Shown: positions 10,192-21,800 of the stretch, one piece after another | Layout of the letters: every line of letters starts with the position of its first letter | How positions within the stretch are numbered: position 1 is the stretch's first letter | Assembly: GCA_016946835.1 (NCBI GenBank) | Contig: JACVTC010000262.1 | Coordinates: forward strand, 1 to 64,000 | DNA length: 64,000 nt | Source: Neocallimastix lanati (nom. inval.) | Taxonomy: Eukaryota; Neocallimastigomycota; Neocallimastigomycetes; Neocallimastigales; Neocallimastigaceae | Direction: 5' to 3' | Notes under the pieces: generated by a model | Told to the model about the DNA's origin: nothing | Seen by the model: the letters and a program-made list of their open reading frames with translations, nothing else | Databases searched by the model: none | Position numbers and translations under genes: made by a program

Positions 10192-10264
10192 AGAACTTTG
10201 GTTCAATGGTTAGTTACATTGACCATGACCAATACTTCATGGGTTCGACTCACACCTCAACCCA
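10192..10264 (+). other. degenerate tRNA-like sequence
   Basis: An A-box-like TGGTTCAATGGTTAG (from 10199) and a B-box-like GGTTCGACTC (from 10242) are spaced as in real tRNA genes. A CCA follows at 10262-10264, then TTTT. The arms do not fold into a good cloverleaf: acceptor pairing fails and the T stem has only three pairs. The same bases can instead form three overlapping hairpins (10200-10224, 10222-10244, 10240-10264). It is a decayed tRNA, a tRNA-derived SINE head, or a chance match in a hairpin-rich tract. Confidence 0.4.
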
Positions 10265-10789
10265 TTTTGCATTAATAATTATTTTATTAATTATTTTATT
10301 AATTATTAATAATATCTTCTTGAATATTCTTTCTGTATAAAATTATAGAAAGTTAAAGATTCTTTCGGTTCGTAATTCAACCGAAATGAATTTAGAAATT
10401 CTTATTATATAAATTATTTTATTCTTTTTTGATAAGATTCATTTTCATCAATTAAAATCTATATTCTAGAAACTTTACATTATTAATTATTACAAACATA
10501 TTTCTAAATATTTCTTTAAAATTATTTTTACATGTTAAAACTGTTTTTCCGTTAAAAGTATAAATAGTGCGAACTTCACGAATGAAAATATTTTTCTTCG
10601 TGCTTTTATTAATAATAATTAACGTATAAGTAATTCAAAATATTACCTTGTTGATTAATATTAATAATTATTTTAAATTTTATAATTAATAAAAAATATT
10701 TCTAATAAAACGAATTATTTATACAGATAGTGTAAACCTATTGAGTTTTCTCCTTTCTGTGTTTCTATATCTCATCCCGCCTTTACAAT
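10265..10789. other. non-coding AT-rich stretch with small inverted repeats
   Basis: No reading frame is supported. Several perfect short inverted repeats occur, for example TTCGGTT/AACCGAA at about 10367-10387 and CACGAA/TTCGTG at about 10577-10602, resembling the larger array at 11873-12440. Confidence 0.5.
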
Positions 10790-11470
10790 AGAAGCACCTC
10801 CGTTACAATGGTTCCCAGTTTTCATCAGAATTTTGGACTTCTCTTTGCTCCGCTGTTCGTGCTAAACCAAGACTTGCTACAGCTCATCATCAGCAATCAA
10901 ATGGTCAAGTGGAAAGAGCTAATGCAGTCATTGAACAATATCTTAGATGCTACTGTTCTTCTGCTCAAAGTGAATGGTGCTTCTACTTACCCCTCTGTGA
11001 ATTTGCTTATAATAATTCGATGAACAAGCCTATTGGTCATTCTCCTTTCCTTTGCTAACTATGGCTTTCATCCTAATGCTGTTATTGATTCTCCTCCTAT
11101 TTTACTTAAAGATAATGCTTCAGTTCTTACAAGAGACTGGGCTGCTCATTTTGATGCTCTTCGTCAACATTTAAGCAAAGCCAAAGAAGATTTTAAAAAA
11201 TATGGTGATACAAGAAAATCTACTGGCTCCAATTTTCAAGTCAATGATTTAGTTTATCTTAAACGATATTATTTTATAAATGAACCAGCTAAGAAATTAT
11301 CCTCTCAATATTTAGGCCCGTTTAAAATCATCGAAAAGAGGGAAAGAATGAACTACCGTTTGGAACTCCCGGAAAATTTACGACTCCATCCGGTATTTCA
11401 TATCTCACAGTTGGAGCCTTACGTAAAAAGAAAAAAGAACTGGAAGAACCATCATTATAAATGGAGCAAT
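10790..11470 (+). pseudogene. Ty3/gypsy integrase C-terminal fragment
   Basis: This is the end of a second gypsy-type pol on the plus strand. One frame carries the integrase core (SQFSSEFW, then HHQQSNGQVERAN with the catalytic Glu, then EFAYNN). After about 11050 the frame shifts by one and continues FANYGFHPNA. The GPF-type motif (YLGPFKIIE) follows, with the characteristic HPVFHISQLEPYV near the end. Nothing upstream of about 10790 codes for the rest of Pol, so the copy is truncated at its 5' side as well as frameshifted. It differs clearly in sequence from the integrase at 2942-6757 and belongs to another family. Confidence 0.85.
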
Positions 11471-11471
11471 G

Positions 11472-11515
11472 TAAGAAATAATAATTATTTACTAATAAAT
11501 AATTATTATTTCTTA
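11472..11515. repeat. perfect 20-bp inverted repeat
   Basis: Arms 11472-11491 and 11496-11515 are perfectly complementary with a 4-base loop CTAA. It lies at the end of the integrase fragment and could act as a transcript-end hairpin or be part of the neighbouring palindrome array. Confidence 0.85.
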
Positions 11516-11872
11516 GTCTTTATAATTATTGATAACAATTATAAATTTATTTAAATTATAATTAATTCATACATTGAGATATTATTATCAAATTTATTAT
11601 AATTGTAATTATTCATACACTTAAATAATATTAGAAAATTTATTTAAATAATTATTATATGTACACTTATTAATATTATTAATTTTATTTAGTTATTCAT
11701 TTAATTATCAAGTTAATGTAAACATTAGTTTTATTTATTTTTTACATTGTACATTTAAAAGAACAATTAATAAGTTTCTGTATTTTTTATAATTCTGTAT
11801 TCTAGTTTAAAGATAGTTTTATGTTAATAAGTTTAGATTAGATTTTAAAAATAATATTTAGAAAAATAGAAT
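11516..11872. other. AT-rich non-coding stretch after the integrase fragment
   Basis: I see no gene here. It may be part of the 3' end of the element that supplied the integrase fragment, but I found no second LTR copy to prove it. Confidence 0.4.
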
Positions 11873-12440
11873 AATTTAGATCATTCCGGTTATTATTGAT
11901 TTTTCCTTTTATTTGATGATCTAAATTAAAATTTAGGAAATCGATATATTAAGGTTTTATCCAAATATAAAATAATATATTTGGTTTTACTTAATATATA
12001 CGATGATCGATATGAATAGAATATCGATCAAAAAACTTATCTAGTTTTTTCTTCTAATCTTTTTCTAGATAAGATATTTTTTAAGATTAGAAAACCCTTT
12101 TTATTTAACCTTATTTCCATAAAAAAAATATAAATAAGGCTCTTGATTTCCCTTTAAGAAATCAAGAGTTATTATTATAAAAATATAGTTATAATAATAT
12201 CAATTTTATATTTTAAACTTTAATAAATTAATAAAACATTTTATTCAAAAACATATTTTTTAAACCAAATTTATCCAAATATTCCTTCTTTTACTTTTTG
12301 TGTTGTTATTATAATTAATTTTATAATAAACTCTTTTTTAGGTAAAATTTTTATTTTTATTTTATTTCTCAACTTAATGAATTAGTCATTAAGTTGAAGT
12401 TAATAATCATATTTAGTAATAGAACTTAGTATGATTATTA
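11873..12440. other. array of perfect inverted repeats, non-coding
   Basis: At least ten perfect inverted repeats with 8-12-bp arms lie side by side: 11873-11884/11916-11927; 11944-11953/11990-11999 with 11961-11969/11976-11984 nested inside; 12004-12013/12021-12030; 12036-12044/12065-12073 interlocked with 12052-12061/12083-12092 (pseudoknot order); 12109-12116/12132-12139; 12140-12149/12159-12168; 12171-12180/12189-12198; 12371-12380/12386-12395; 12401-12411/12430-12440. The tract lies between a plus-strand integrase end and a minus-strand gag end. Function unknown. Confidence 0.7.
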
Positions 12441-12454
12441 CACTTTAGGATTCG

Positions 12455-13795
12455 TTACAATAACAATGATGGAACACCTATGCAATTACACGAATTAGTT
12501 TCAATATATTGTTTAATTATTTCCTTGTTTTCGTCATTTGTGACAATTTTATTAATTATTGGCGGAATTATTTTATCAATAATATTATCAACTCTTGAGA
12601 TACTCTTGGTTATTCTTCCAGCATTTTTTGGGGTGTATTGACCGTTGATGAGGCTTAAATTATTGGTTTCATAAAGAGGGATTTCTGGAATTTCTTCATT
12701 TTCACTTTCTTCTCCTAAACTTTGAACTTCTATTGAGTTAATTTCTCTTGTTTCAGTTTCAGATGATGATGTATCATTATCATAGCAAAATTCAATATCA
12801 TTTAGTTCATCTTCTCTCAGATTTAATTGACTAAATTTCTTAGCTATGACTTTTATTTTGTTATTCGGATTTTTAGAGTTAAACGGGCATTTAAAAGCTA
12901 GATGATTTTCATTATTGCATATAAAGTAACATTTTTTATTTGAATAATTTTTCCTATTATAACTATTATTACAGAAATTATCGTTACTATTTCTATAATA
13001 ATTATTATTTTGACTATATCTTTTTTTGCTAAACTCTTTATTATAATGTTTAGAGTGATGGTATTCACTTTTACCATGTTTATTATAGTTAGTATTCAAT
13101 TTACTAAATTTACTTCTGCTGTCATTCCTGGAAATGAATTATACTTCTTTTTCATCCTCATGAATGTATGTCTGACGGTTTCTGATTTGCTTTTTCATGT
13201 CTTCTAAAATTTTATCTATGTCGTCAGAGATACTGCATCTAATTTCTAAAAAGTTTATTTGTTTCATGGGCAGTCCTTTGTATAAATAAGTTAACTTTTC
13301 TCTATTATTAAGTTTTATATTTAGCTCACTTAATTTTCCTGATTTCCAAAAATTCATCAATGTAGTTTATAACTTCTTTTTCATTACTGGCGTTTAAGTT
13401 TTCTTTTTTTTCTATAGAGTTTGGGGATTTCATTCAGTTCTTCTTCCTTATATTTCTTCTCAAGTAACTTTATTAATGCATAAACTGATTTTTTTTTCTT
13501 CTGTTTTATTCTTTATAAACGCTTTGATTTTTGAATTCACAGACATTTTGGTGAAACTGATGACCTTTGAGTTGTTCATCTTGTGCTTCCTAATTTTCTC
13601 TTCCCCTTTTTCAGAGAGTCCGGTGTGTTTATCAGTATACTTGGCGGTAGTTTCATTTATAATCTCTTCGTTATCTTTCTCCACATATTCCCTAAGTCCG
13701 ACCCCATCTAATTCTAATTTGAAATCTTCGTACTAATCTTTATAATTGGTCTCTGTCAGGACGTAGTCCATACTATGAATGATTACATCAGACAT
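12455..13795 (-). pseudogene. decayed retrotransposon gag
   Basis: The copy starts at Met 13795 (MSDVIIHSMDYVLTE), hits an in-frame TAG about 20 codons later, and continues through at least three more frames. Recognisable pieces are an acidic N-terminal part to about 13460, a capsid piece with KLTYLYKGLPMKQINFLEI (about 13140-13330), and a basic Asn-rich nucleocapsid with an altered zinc knuckle, C-x3-C-x4-H-x4-C, near 12900-12960. The piece ending at 12455 has an acidic spacer and a tail ending CNCIGVPSLLL. No protease or RT follows, because the hairpin array begins directly after it. The capsid piece differs from both other Gags in the window. Confidence 0.72.
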
Positions 13796-14020
13796 TTTTT
13801 TTTGTTTACTTTTCTTCTGTTTATTATTATTTTTTTTATTATTTATAAAAGTTTTATTTATTTATTTTGTCGATTGCTCAATTATCGACAACACTAATTA
13901 TAACTAATTACTAAATTCCTCAATATATTTTTCACATATAAATAATTATAAATATATAAATAAATAAAACCAGAAATAAATATAAAAGGGTTATATGTTT
14001 TTTTTTTTAAAATTTAAACA
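13796..14020. other. leader of the decayed gag
   Basis: The stretch includes a TCGAC-containing motif (about 13866-13890) related to the 40-bp repeats of the intact element's leader. Its last nine bases, 14012-14020 ATTTAAACA, are one half of the MULE target duplication. Confidence 0.5.
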
Positions 14021-15990
14021 GAAGAGTGTTGCATTTCCCCAAGTGGTGTATTGATATAAATAAATGAATAAATAAATAAAAATTCAAAAAAATTTTTTTT
14101 TCAAAACTAGTAATTAATTAAAGATTTTTTTAATATTTTGAAAAATAGCAGTAGAATAATTATTTATAATATTTAATTATAAAGTTTATTTTAATATTTT
14201 GAAAATAGTAATAAAATAATTATTAATAATATTTAATTATAAAAATATATTTAATTATAAATATTTATTTTAATATTTTGAAAATAGTAATAAAATAATT
14301 ATTAATAATATTTAGAAATATTTTTATAATAAATATATAAATCTTTTATTATTCCAACTTTATTACCACATAATTCATTTTTTGAATTTCTAATGTTCGT
14401 TTAAAATACTATATACAATATTTAATATTTGAATTAATAGAAACCTTTTCTGCAGCATTAGATATAGCTTTTTCAAAATCCCAATGAAATATTTTTGGTG
14501 AATTTCAATATTATTATATTTACAAGAATTTTTTTTTATTTCTTCAAATAATATTTCATAACTTGTTTGCTTTTTATTTTTTAATATAGAAAAGGAAGTA
14601 GTGTAAAAACAATTTAATTATGTAACATAGGTTCAAGTTATGAATACTTAATAACTAAATATAGGTGCAATATAAAATGTGCCAACCACAAAAATAAATG
14701 TATTTTAAGAAAATAATTCTACTTGGAATGGAGATTGAAAAAAAATTAAATCATTATTTTTGAATATCATAAAATTTTCATCCCTTTTTGTTTTATAATA
14801 TTTTGATTCATTGAGAATTTCATCAAATGTTGTTATATCAGGAGGTAGCTGTTTTTCTTCTTCTTCTTGTTACTTGGGATTCAATTGAATTATATCCAGG
14901 ACATATAAGACCTATACCTTGAGAAATATCATCATATATAAATTTTATATATACATTGAACTATTTGAAATTTCATCTTTAATTTTATTTTTTTACAATT
15001 GATTTAGCTGCTTCAAATTTATTTTCAAGATGATTATGTGAGTCATCATATTCTAAGAGTTGATTCTCATTGTTTAATATAATGAAAGATGGATATTTAT
15101 TTAATGTTTTATATTCAGTACATATATATATATATATATATTTTTTTGAATTGTCTTTCCTTTTGGATGAAAGATTAAACTTATATTTTCTGTTTAAAAT
15201 AATTTGTTTTTTTTCCTCTATTAGTTTTGCTTATTTCAATGTCTTGATTTATCTCCATTTTTTTTAATAAAAGTTTCTAATTAAATATTTTAATGATTAA
15301 TTTTAACAATATATATTTTTAATTATATATATTTTAAATGATGATTAATTATCCAAATCTTATTTTTTAATTCATTTATTTTTTAAATAATTTCTATTTA
15401 TGAGATTATTATATTTTTTAATATATAAAGTATAAAAATTTTTATATTATAATTTTATATTTATTTTTATATTTAATAACTATTATTATTTTCATTGTTA
15501 TAATAAAAATATTATTATTGATGTTTCTGTAATTATTGCTACAGTTCATATTATTTATTTATTATTTATTATATATTATTTATTATTAATTTATAATATA
15601 AAATACTATATGAAAAACTTTTTTATGTTTTTCTAAAGTAGTTAAATATTATTTTTATTAATACATATATATATATATATATTTGTAAATAATAATAGCT
15701 ATTATATATAATTTTAATCGACATTATTATTATTAATGGCAATCCTTTTATAATTATTATTATTCTGTTTATATTATTTTTTATTGTATTATTTATTATT
15801 TATCATTTATTTATTTATTTAAACAGATATTTGTTATGATACTTATATATGAAAAATTTCTTTAAATATTTACTTTAAAAATTTATATTTATATGTAAAT
15901 TTATTTATTTATTTATTTATTTATTTAATAATTTTCAATTTGGAGAACGGCAATTTGGCGAAATGCAACATGGTGAAATGCACCACTCCC
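14021..15990 (-). mobile_element. Mutator-like DNA transposon (MULE), decayed
   Basis: The ends are short inverted repeats: left GAAGAGTGTTGCATTTC, right (reverse complement) GGGAGTGGTGCATTTC. They are flanked by an exact 9-bp duplication ATTTAAACA at 14012-14020 and 15991-15999; 9-bp duplications are the Mutator hallmark. A broken MULE transposase lies inside on the minus strand. The right end holds the TGCATTTC motif twice, 16-17 bp apart. The remaining interior is AT-rich and non-coding. The transposase is beyond repair but the duplication is perfect, so the flanks decayed more slowly or by chance. Confidence 0.85.
14350..15130 (-). pseudogene. MULE transposase relic with FLYWCH-like N terminus
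   Basis: The pieces, in order on the minus strand, are: a zinc-finger-like tail with HNHLENKFEAAKSIVKK (about 15000-15050), a linker with GIGLICPGYNSIESQ (about 14890-14935), PPDITTFDEI, then the transposase core around VGTFYIAPIFSY (where DGTF is usual, so the first catalytic Asp is lost), and KIFHWDFEKAISNAAEKV with the second Asp-containing motif. Stops and frameshifts separate these pieces. The arrangement matches FLYWCH plus MULE transposase proteins common in anaerobic fungi. It is not functional. Confidence 0.8.
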
Positions 15991-17495
15991 ATTTAAACAT
16001 CAAAAAATTTTTTTCATACCTTTTTATTTATAAATGAATTATTAAATAAATAAGCAATAAATAAAATAGAAAATAAATAATAAATAAATAAATAAATAAA
16101 TAAATAAATTATGGAAAATTAAATATATTTAAAAAATCAAAAATTGAAAAAAGTAAAACAAATAAAATAAAAGAACATTATTATTATAAACAAAAAATAT
16201 AAATATAATTTATATCTATAAAATAAATATTATTAAATATTATTTTATTATTATCTTTGAAATTAAGTATTAAATATAACTTTATTATTTATGAAATGTT
16301 TACTTATTTAATATAATATAAGCCACTTTTATATAAATGATTTTAAATAGGCTAATTTTATATATAGCCACGTTCCGAAATGAAACTTTCAGAAATTTTA
16401 TTTTTATAGAATATTTTATTTATATATTTATTTTAAAGTTATATACAACTTTTAGTTTTGTTTTTTGTATTAATAAAAAGAATACTTTTTTTTTAGAATA
16501 AAAGAATAATTTTTTATAAATTTTCAAGAATTTTTAAAAAATATATTTTTAAGAATATTTAAAGAATATTTTTTTTTTATATATTTTTAAGATGTATAAA
16601 CATTTTTAATTTTTAATTTTTTTTTTTTTTTTTAAAAAAAAAAAACTTTGCAATTTAGTATTAATGAACAACTATTTTATTAAATTTATTACTACTGTAT
16701 TTCTATTAGTAACTTTCATATTTAGGAACTGAATTTTATCATGAACTTTTCAGAGATAGTCAAACCATTGTTCAAGATGACTTCTAAGAAAGAATAGTTC
16801 GAGTGGAATGAAAAATATTTCTGAAAGTTGCATTTCAGAAAATGTGACAATCCAAAATTTTAAATAAATTAATAAATAAATTAATAAATAAATTAATAAA
16901 TAAATCAATAGATAATAATTTAATGAACAATGTCAAATTATAGTTTATTATATATATATTATATTTTATATATACATTATAAAAAAAAAATAAAATATTT
17001 TTGAAATTTTCAATATATATATATTTAAAATAAAATAATCTTGAAATTTACGAAATATTTAAAATAAAAAAGAAAATCTCATAAATTTTAAAAATATATA
17101 TAAAAATAATATTCTTTAAATGTTCTTAAAGAAAAAGTTTTTTTTAAAAAAAATGTTCTTTGTATTAATACAAAGATTTAAATTAAAAATTTATATATTT
17201 TTAAAATAAAATATTTAAATTAAAATTTTCTTTAAATAAAATATTCTTTAAAAAATAAAATATTTAAATAAAAGTTTCAGAAAAGAAAAAATTTTTATAA
17301 TCTATTCATTTATTTATTTAACGTTTTCATTAATTTATTTATATAAAAGTTAGTACGCCACTTTACAAAAACGAAAAATAACGTATTATTTAAATAACGC
17401 CATATTACAAAATACAATACTCCAAATTTAAATTATATTAAACAATCTACAGTTAATATATTTCCATATAGTTATGTTTTTTTTTTTTTTCTTTT

Positions 17496-17534
<39 letters not shown>

Positions 17535-17847
17535 TTTTATTTTATTTTATTTTATTGGTCTAAAAAAGTACAATTGAATTAGATATAAAACTTTAATAAG
17601 ATATATTAAAAACATCAATAAATAATTTACCAAAGGTAAAGTTATTTAGAATTTATAATTTATTTAAAAAAAAAAAATATATATATATATATATATATGA
17701 ATATTTCATATCCGATTCATCTTTTTTTTTTCTTATGTACGGTTCAGTAATGTATGGTTACAAATTTATCAAGTGAAAAATATTGATATATATTATAATT
17801 AAATGTATTTTTTAAAGATAACTTATTCATTTATTAAATGATAGAAA

Positions 17848-17882
<35 letters not shown>

Positions 17883-18804
17883 AAATAAATATAATACTAT
17901 TACTATAACTACTATTAATAATAATAGTAATAATAGTAATAGCAATAGCAATAGTAATAGTAATAGTAATAATAGTAATAGCAATAGCAATAGTAATAGT
18001 AATAATAGCAATAGCAATAGCAATAGTAATAGTAATAGTAATAGAATAGTAATAGAATAGTAATAGAATAGTAATATTAATACTAATTATAGTAATAAAT
18101 TTTAAAATAAATATTAGTATGATAATCATACTAATAATAGTAATAATAATAATAATATTTAAAAAAGATATACACTATTTTAGATTTTTCAAATATATAA
18201 TTATAATTTTAATAATAAATAAAATAGAAAAAAAAGAAAAAAATAAAAAAAATGAAAGTTTAAAAATTATTTATTGTAAAATAAATGTTATTTAATATTA
18301 AATTAGGATATAAAAATTTGATTATGGAAAAAAAAAAAATTAACAAAAATTTTAAAATTTAAAATTTTTAGAAAGTTTAATTCATAAATTTTTTACATAT
18401 TTAGGAAATTTTCTATTTTTATTTATTACTTATCTTTATCTGTTCTTTAATAATTATTATCATGTATCTATAATTTATTTTCTTTTATTTTTTTTTTAAA
18501 TGATACTATTTTCTTTTAAAATGTTAAATATGTATTATAAAAATTAGAATTAATATAAATAATAGTATTTTATTATTTTCGTATATATATAATGAATAAT
18601 ATTTAATATCATAAAGATTTTCTATATTGTTATCAAGTATTTTTTGAATAGAATTTTGTTAAGATTAGATATTCATTTAATATTATAATATATTTTAATA
18701 ATATATTATTTTGCATACTAATTCATACAACAAGGAGAATTTTATTAAAATATAAATTGATAATAATTCAATAAATATATTAAAGTATTGTAATATATAT
18801 AAAA
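15991..18804. other. intergenic, AT-rich, with MULE end remnants
   Basis: No gene is supported. Terminal motifs like those of the MULE recur at about 16370-16390 (reverse), 16818-16850 (forward) and 17354-17432 (reverse). TTTA arrays lie at about 15898-15930, 16080-16110 and 17495-17545. The last part must hold the promoter of the repeat protein at 18805; I see only AT-rich sequence. Confidence 0.5.
17915..18090. repeat. compound TAA/TAG/CAA trinucleotide-like tract
   Basis: An imperfect microsatellite of AATAGT and AGCAAT hexamers (plus strand). Apparent Leu- or Ile-rich frames across it on the other strand are artefacts of the repeat. Confidence 0.8.
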
Positions 18805-21800
18805 ATGAAAATACATTGTATTTTCTTTTTATTATCTTTAGCATTTACAAAATCATTTTCTAATCCAAATCCGTGCTTAAAAAATGAGGGATCCTGCACG
18901 AATAATACTGAAAATTTAGAATCTCGTAGAGAAATTGTTGATAATAATAATAATTTAAGAAACATTGAAGATAATAAAATAAGCAACTTTCAAACACCGC
19001 AATCATGTGAAGAGGCAGCCAATCTGTTTAGTGAATGTAATATAAAAAAATATCTATCGGCAGATGATTTATGTCTAAATGGATATAATAAATGCATAAA
19101 TATCATTAACTTATATAAAGAATTATGTCAAGTAGAAAGTAATGTAACTAAAGATTTAGAAGTATTATTAAAATCAAAATGTGAATTAGATAGTTCTGGA
19201 CAATTATGTCCTTTTTCTCAGAATTTATTGGATATAGAGTTTGGAATGAATAATAAAATTGATTTTTCAGTAGAAACAATAGATTCAAATTGTTATGATC
19301 AAAAGTGTAGAAATATAGTATTAGATTTCCTAATGCTATGTAAAACTAATTATCTTAATAATAATAATAATAACTATCTTAATATATATTTAAATATGAT
19401 TGATAAAAATCAAATAGACTATTTAATATCTTACATAAATAGTAGTAAATGCAAAAAGCAAGTGAATATGCTTCAAAAAATATTAGATAAAATAAATCAT
19501 AAGAACAAAAGAAAAATAGAAAAAAAAGAAACACTTGATAATATTGAGAAAACTAATCATTTAAAAGGTAAATGCGAAGTTAATAATGAAGAAAAGAAGA
19601 AAGAAAATAAACTTAAGAAAAGAAGAGATTACGGTGATGTTCCTTTGGGAATGAAAAATATTATGAAAAATTATAAGGCTAAGAATAGTAAAAACGGTGG
19701 TAATCTTGGAATAGGCAAAAATTCCAAAGAAAATGATATTATTGATTATAATAATGATAACTTGGGATATAATAGACAAAATACATACTATACAAATAAA
19801 GAACCAATAGATGATTTAGCAATGATTAGAAATAAAGTAAATACTAATAAAGAACCAATTGATGATCTCGCAATGATTAGAAATAAAGGAAATACTAATA
19901 AGGAACCAATTGATGATCTGGGTATGTTTAGAAATAAAGGTAACAATAACAAAGAACCAATTGATGATCTTGGTATGTTTAGAAATAAGGGAAATAATAA
20001 CAAAGAACCAATTGACGATCTTGCAATGATTAAAAATAAAGTAAATACAAATAAAGAACCAATTGATGATCTTGGTATGTTTAGAAATAATGGAAATACT
20101 AATAAAGAACCAATTGATGATTTAGCAATGTTTAAAAATAAAGGAAATACTAATAAAGAACCAATTGATGATTTAGCTATGTTTAAAAATAAAGGAAATA
20201 ATAACAAGGAACCAATTGATGATTTAGCTATGTTTAGAAATAAAGGAAATACTAACAAGGAACCAATTGATGATCTTGGTATGTTTAGAAATAAAGGAAA
20301 TACTAATAAAGAACCAATTGATGACCTTGCTATGTTTAGAAATAAGGGAAATAATAACAAAGAACCGATTGATGATCTAGGCATGTTTAGAAATAAAGGA
20401 AATACTAATAAAGAACCAATTGATGATCTTGGTATGTTTAGAAATAAAGGAAATACTAATAAAGAACCAATTGATGACCTTGCTATGTTTAGAAATAAGG
20501 GAAATAATAACAAAGAACCGATTGATGATCTAGGCATGTTTAGAAATAAAGGAAATACTAATAAAGAACCAATTGATGACCTTGCTATGTTTAGAAATAA
20601 GGGAAATAATAACAAAGAACCGATTGATGATCTAGGCATGTTTAGAAATAAAGGAAATACTAATAAAGAACCAATTGATGATCTAGGCATGTTTAGAAAT
20701 AAAGGAAATACTAATAAAGAACCAATTGATGATTTAGCTATGTTTAAAAATAAAGGAAATACTAACAAAGAACCAATTGATGACCTTGCTATGTTTAGAA
20801 ATAAAGGAAATACTAACAAAGAACCAATTGATGACCTTGCTATGTTTAGAAATAAAGGAAATACTAACAAAGAACCAATTGATGATTTAGCAATGTTTAA
20901 AAATAAAGGAAATGATAACAAAGAACCAATTGATGACTTAGCAATGTTTAAAAATAAAGGAAATGATAACAAAGAACCAATTGATGATTTAGCCATGTTT
21001 AAAAATAAAGGAAATACTAACAAAGAACCAATTGATGACCTTGCTATGTTTAGAAATAAGGGAAATACCAATAAAGAACCAATTGATGATTTAGCTATGT
21101 TTAAAAATAAAGGAAATACCAATAAAGAACCAATTGATGATCTAGGCATGTTTAGAAATAAGGGAAATACTAATAAAGAACCAATTGATGATTTAGCAAT
21201 GTTTAAAAATAAAGGAAATGATAACAAAGAACCAATTGATGATTTAGCTATGTTTAAAAATAAAGGAAATACTAACAAAGAACCAATTGATGACCTTGCT
21301 ATGTTTAGAAATAAGGGAAATAATAATAAAGAACCAATTGATGATCTAGGCATGTTTAGAAATAAAGGAAATACCAATAAAGAACCAATTGATGATCTTG
21401 GTATGTTTAGAAACAAAGGAAATAATAATAAAGAACCAATTGATGATCTTGGTATGTTTAGAAATAAAGGAAATATCAACAAGGAACCAATTGATGATTT
21501 AGCAATGTTTAGAAATAAGGGAAATACCAATAAAGAACCAATTGATGACCTTGCTATGTTTAGAAGTAAGGGAAATAATAATAAAGAACCAATTGATGAT
21601 TTAGCTATGTTTAAAAATAAAGGAAATAATAACAAGGAACCAATTGATGACCTTGCTATGTTTAGAAACAAAGGAAATACCAATAAAGAACCAATTGATG
21701 ATCTTGGTATGTTTAGAAATAAAGGAAATACCAACAAGGAACCAATTGATGATTTAGCAATGTTTAGAAATAAGGGAAATACCAATAAAGAACCAATTGA

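Noticed and set aside
10192-10264. Functional tRNA gene
   Set aside because: A- and B-box-like motifs are present but acceptor and T stems do not pair well; kept only as tRNA-like.
17823-18129. Leu- and Ile-rich small proteins on the minus strand
   Set aside because: Compound microsatellite with no other coding support.
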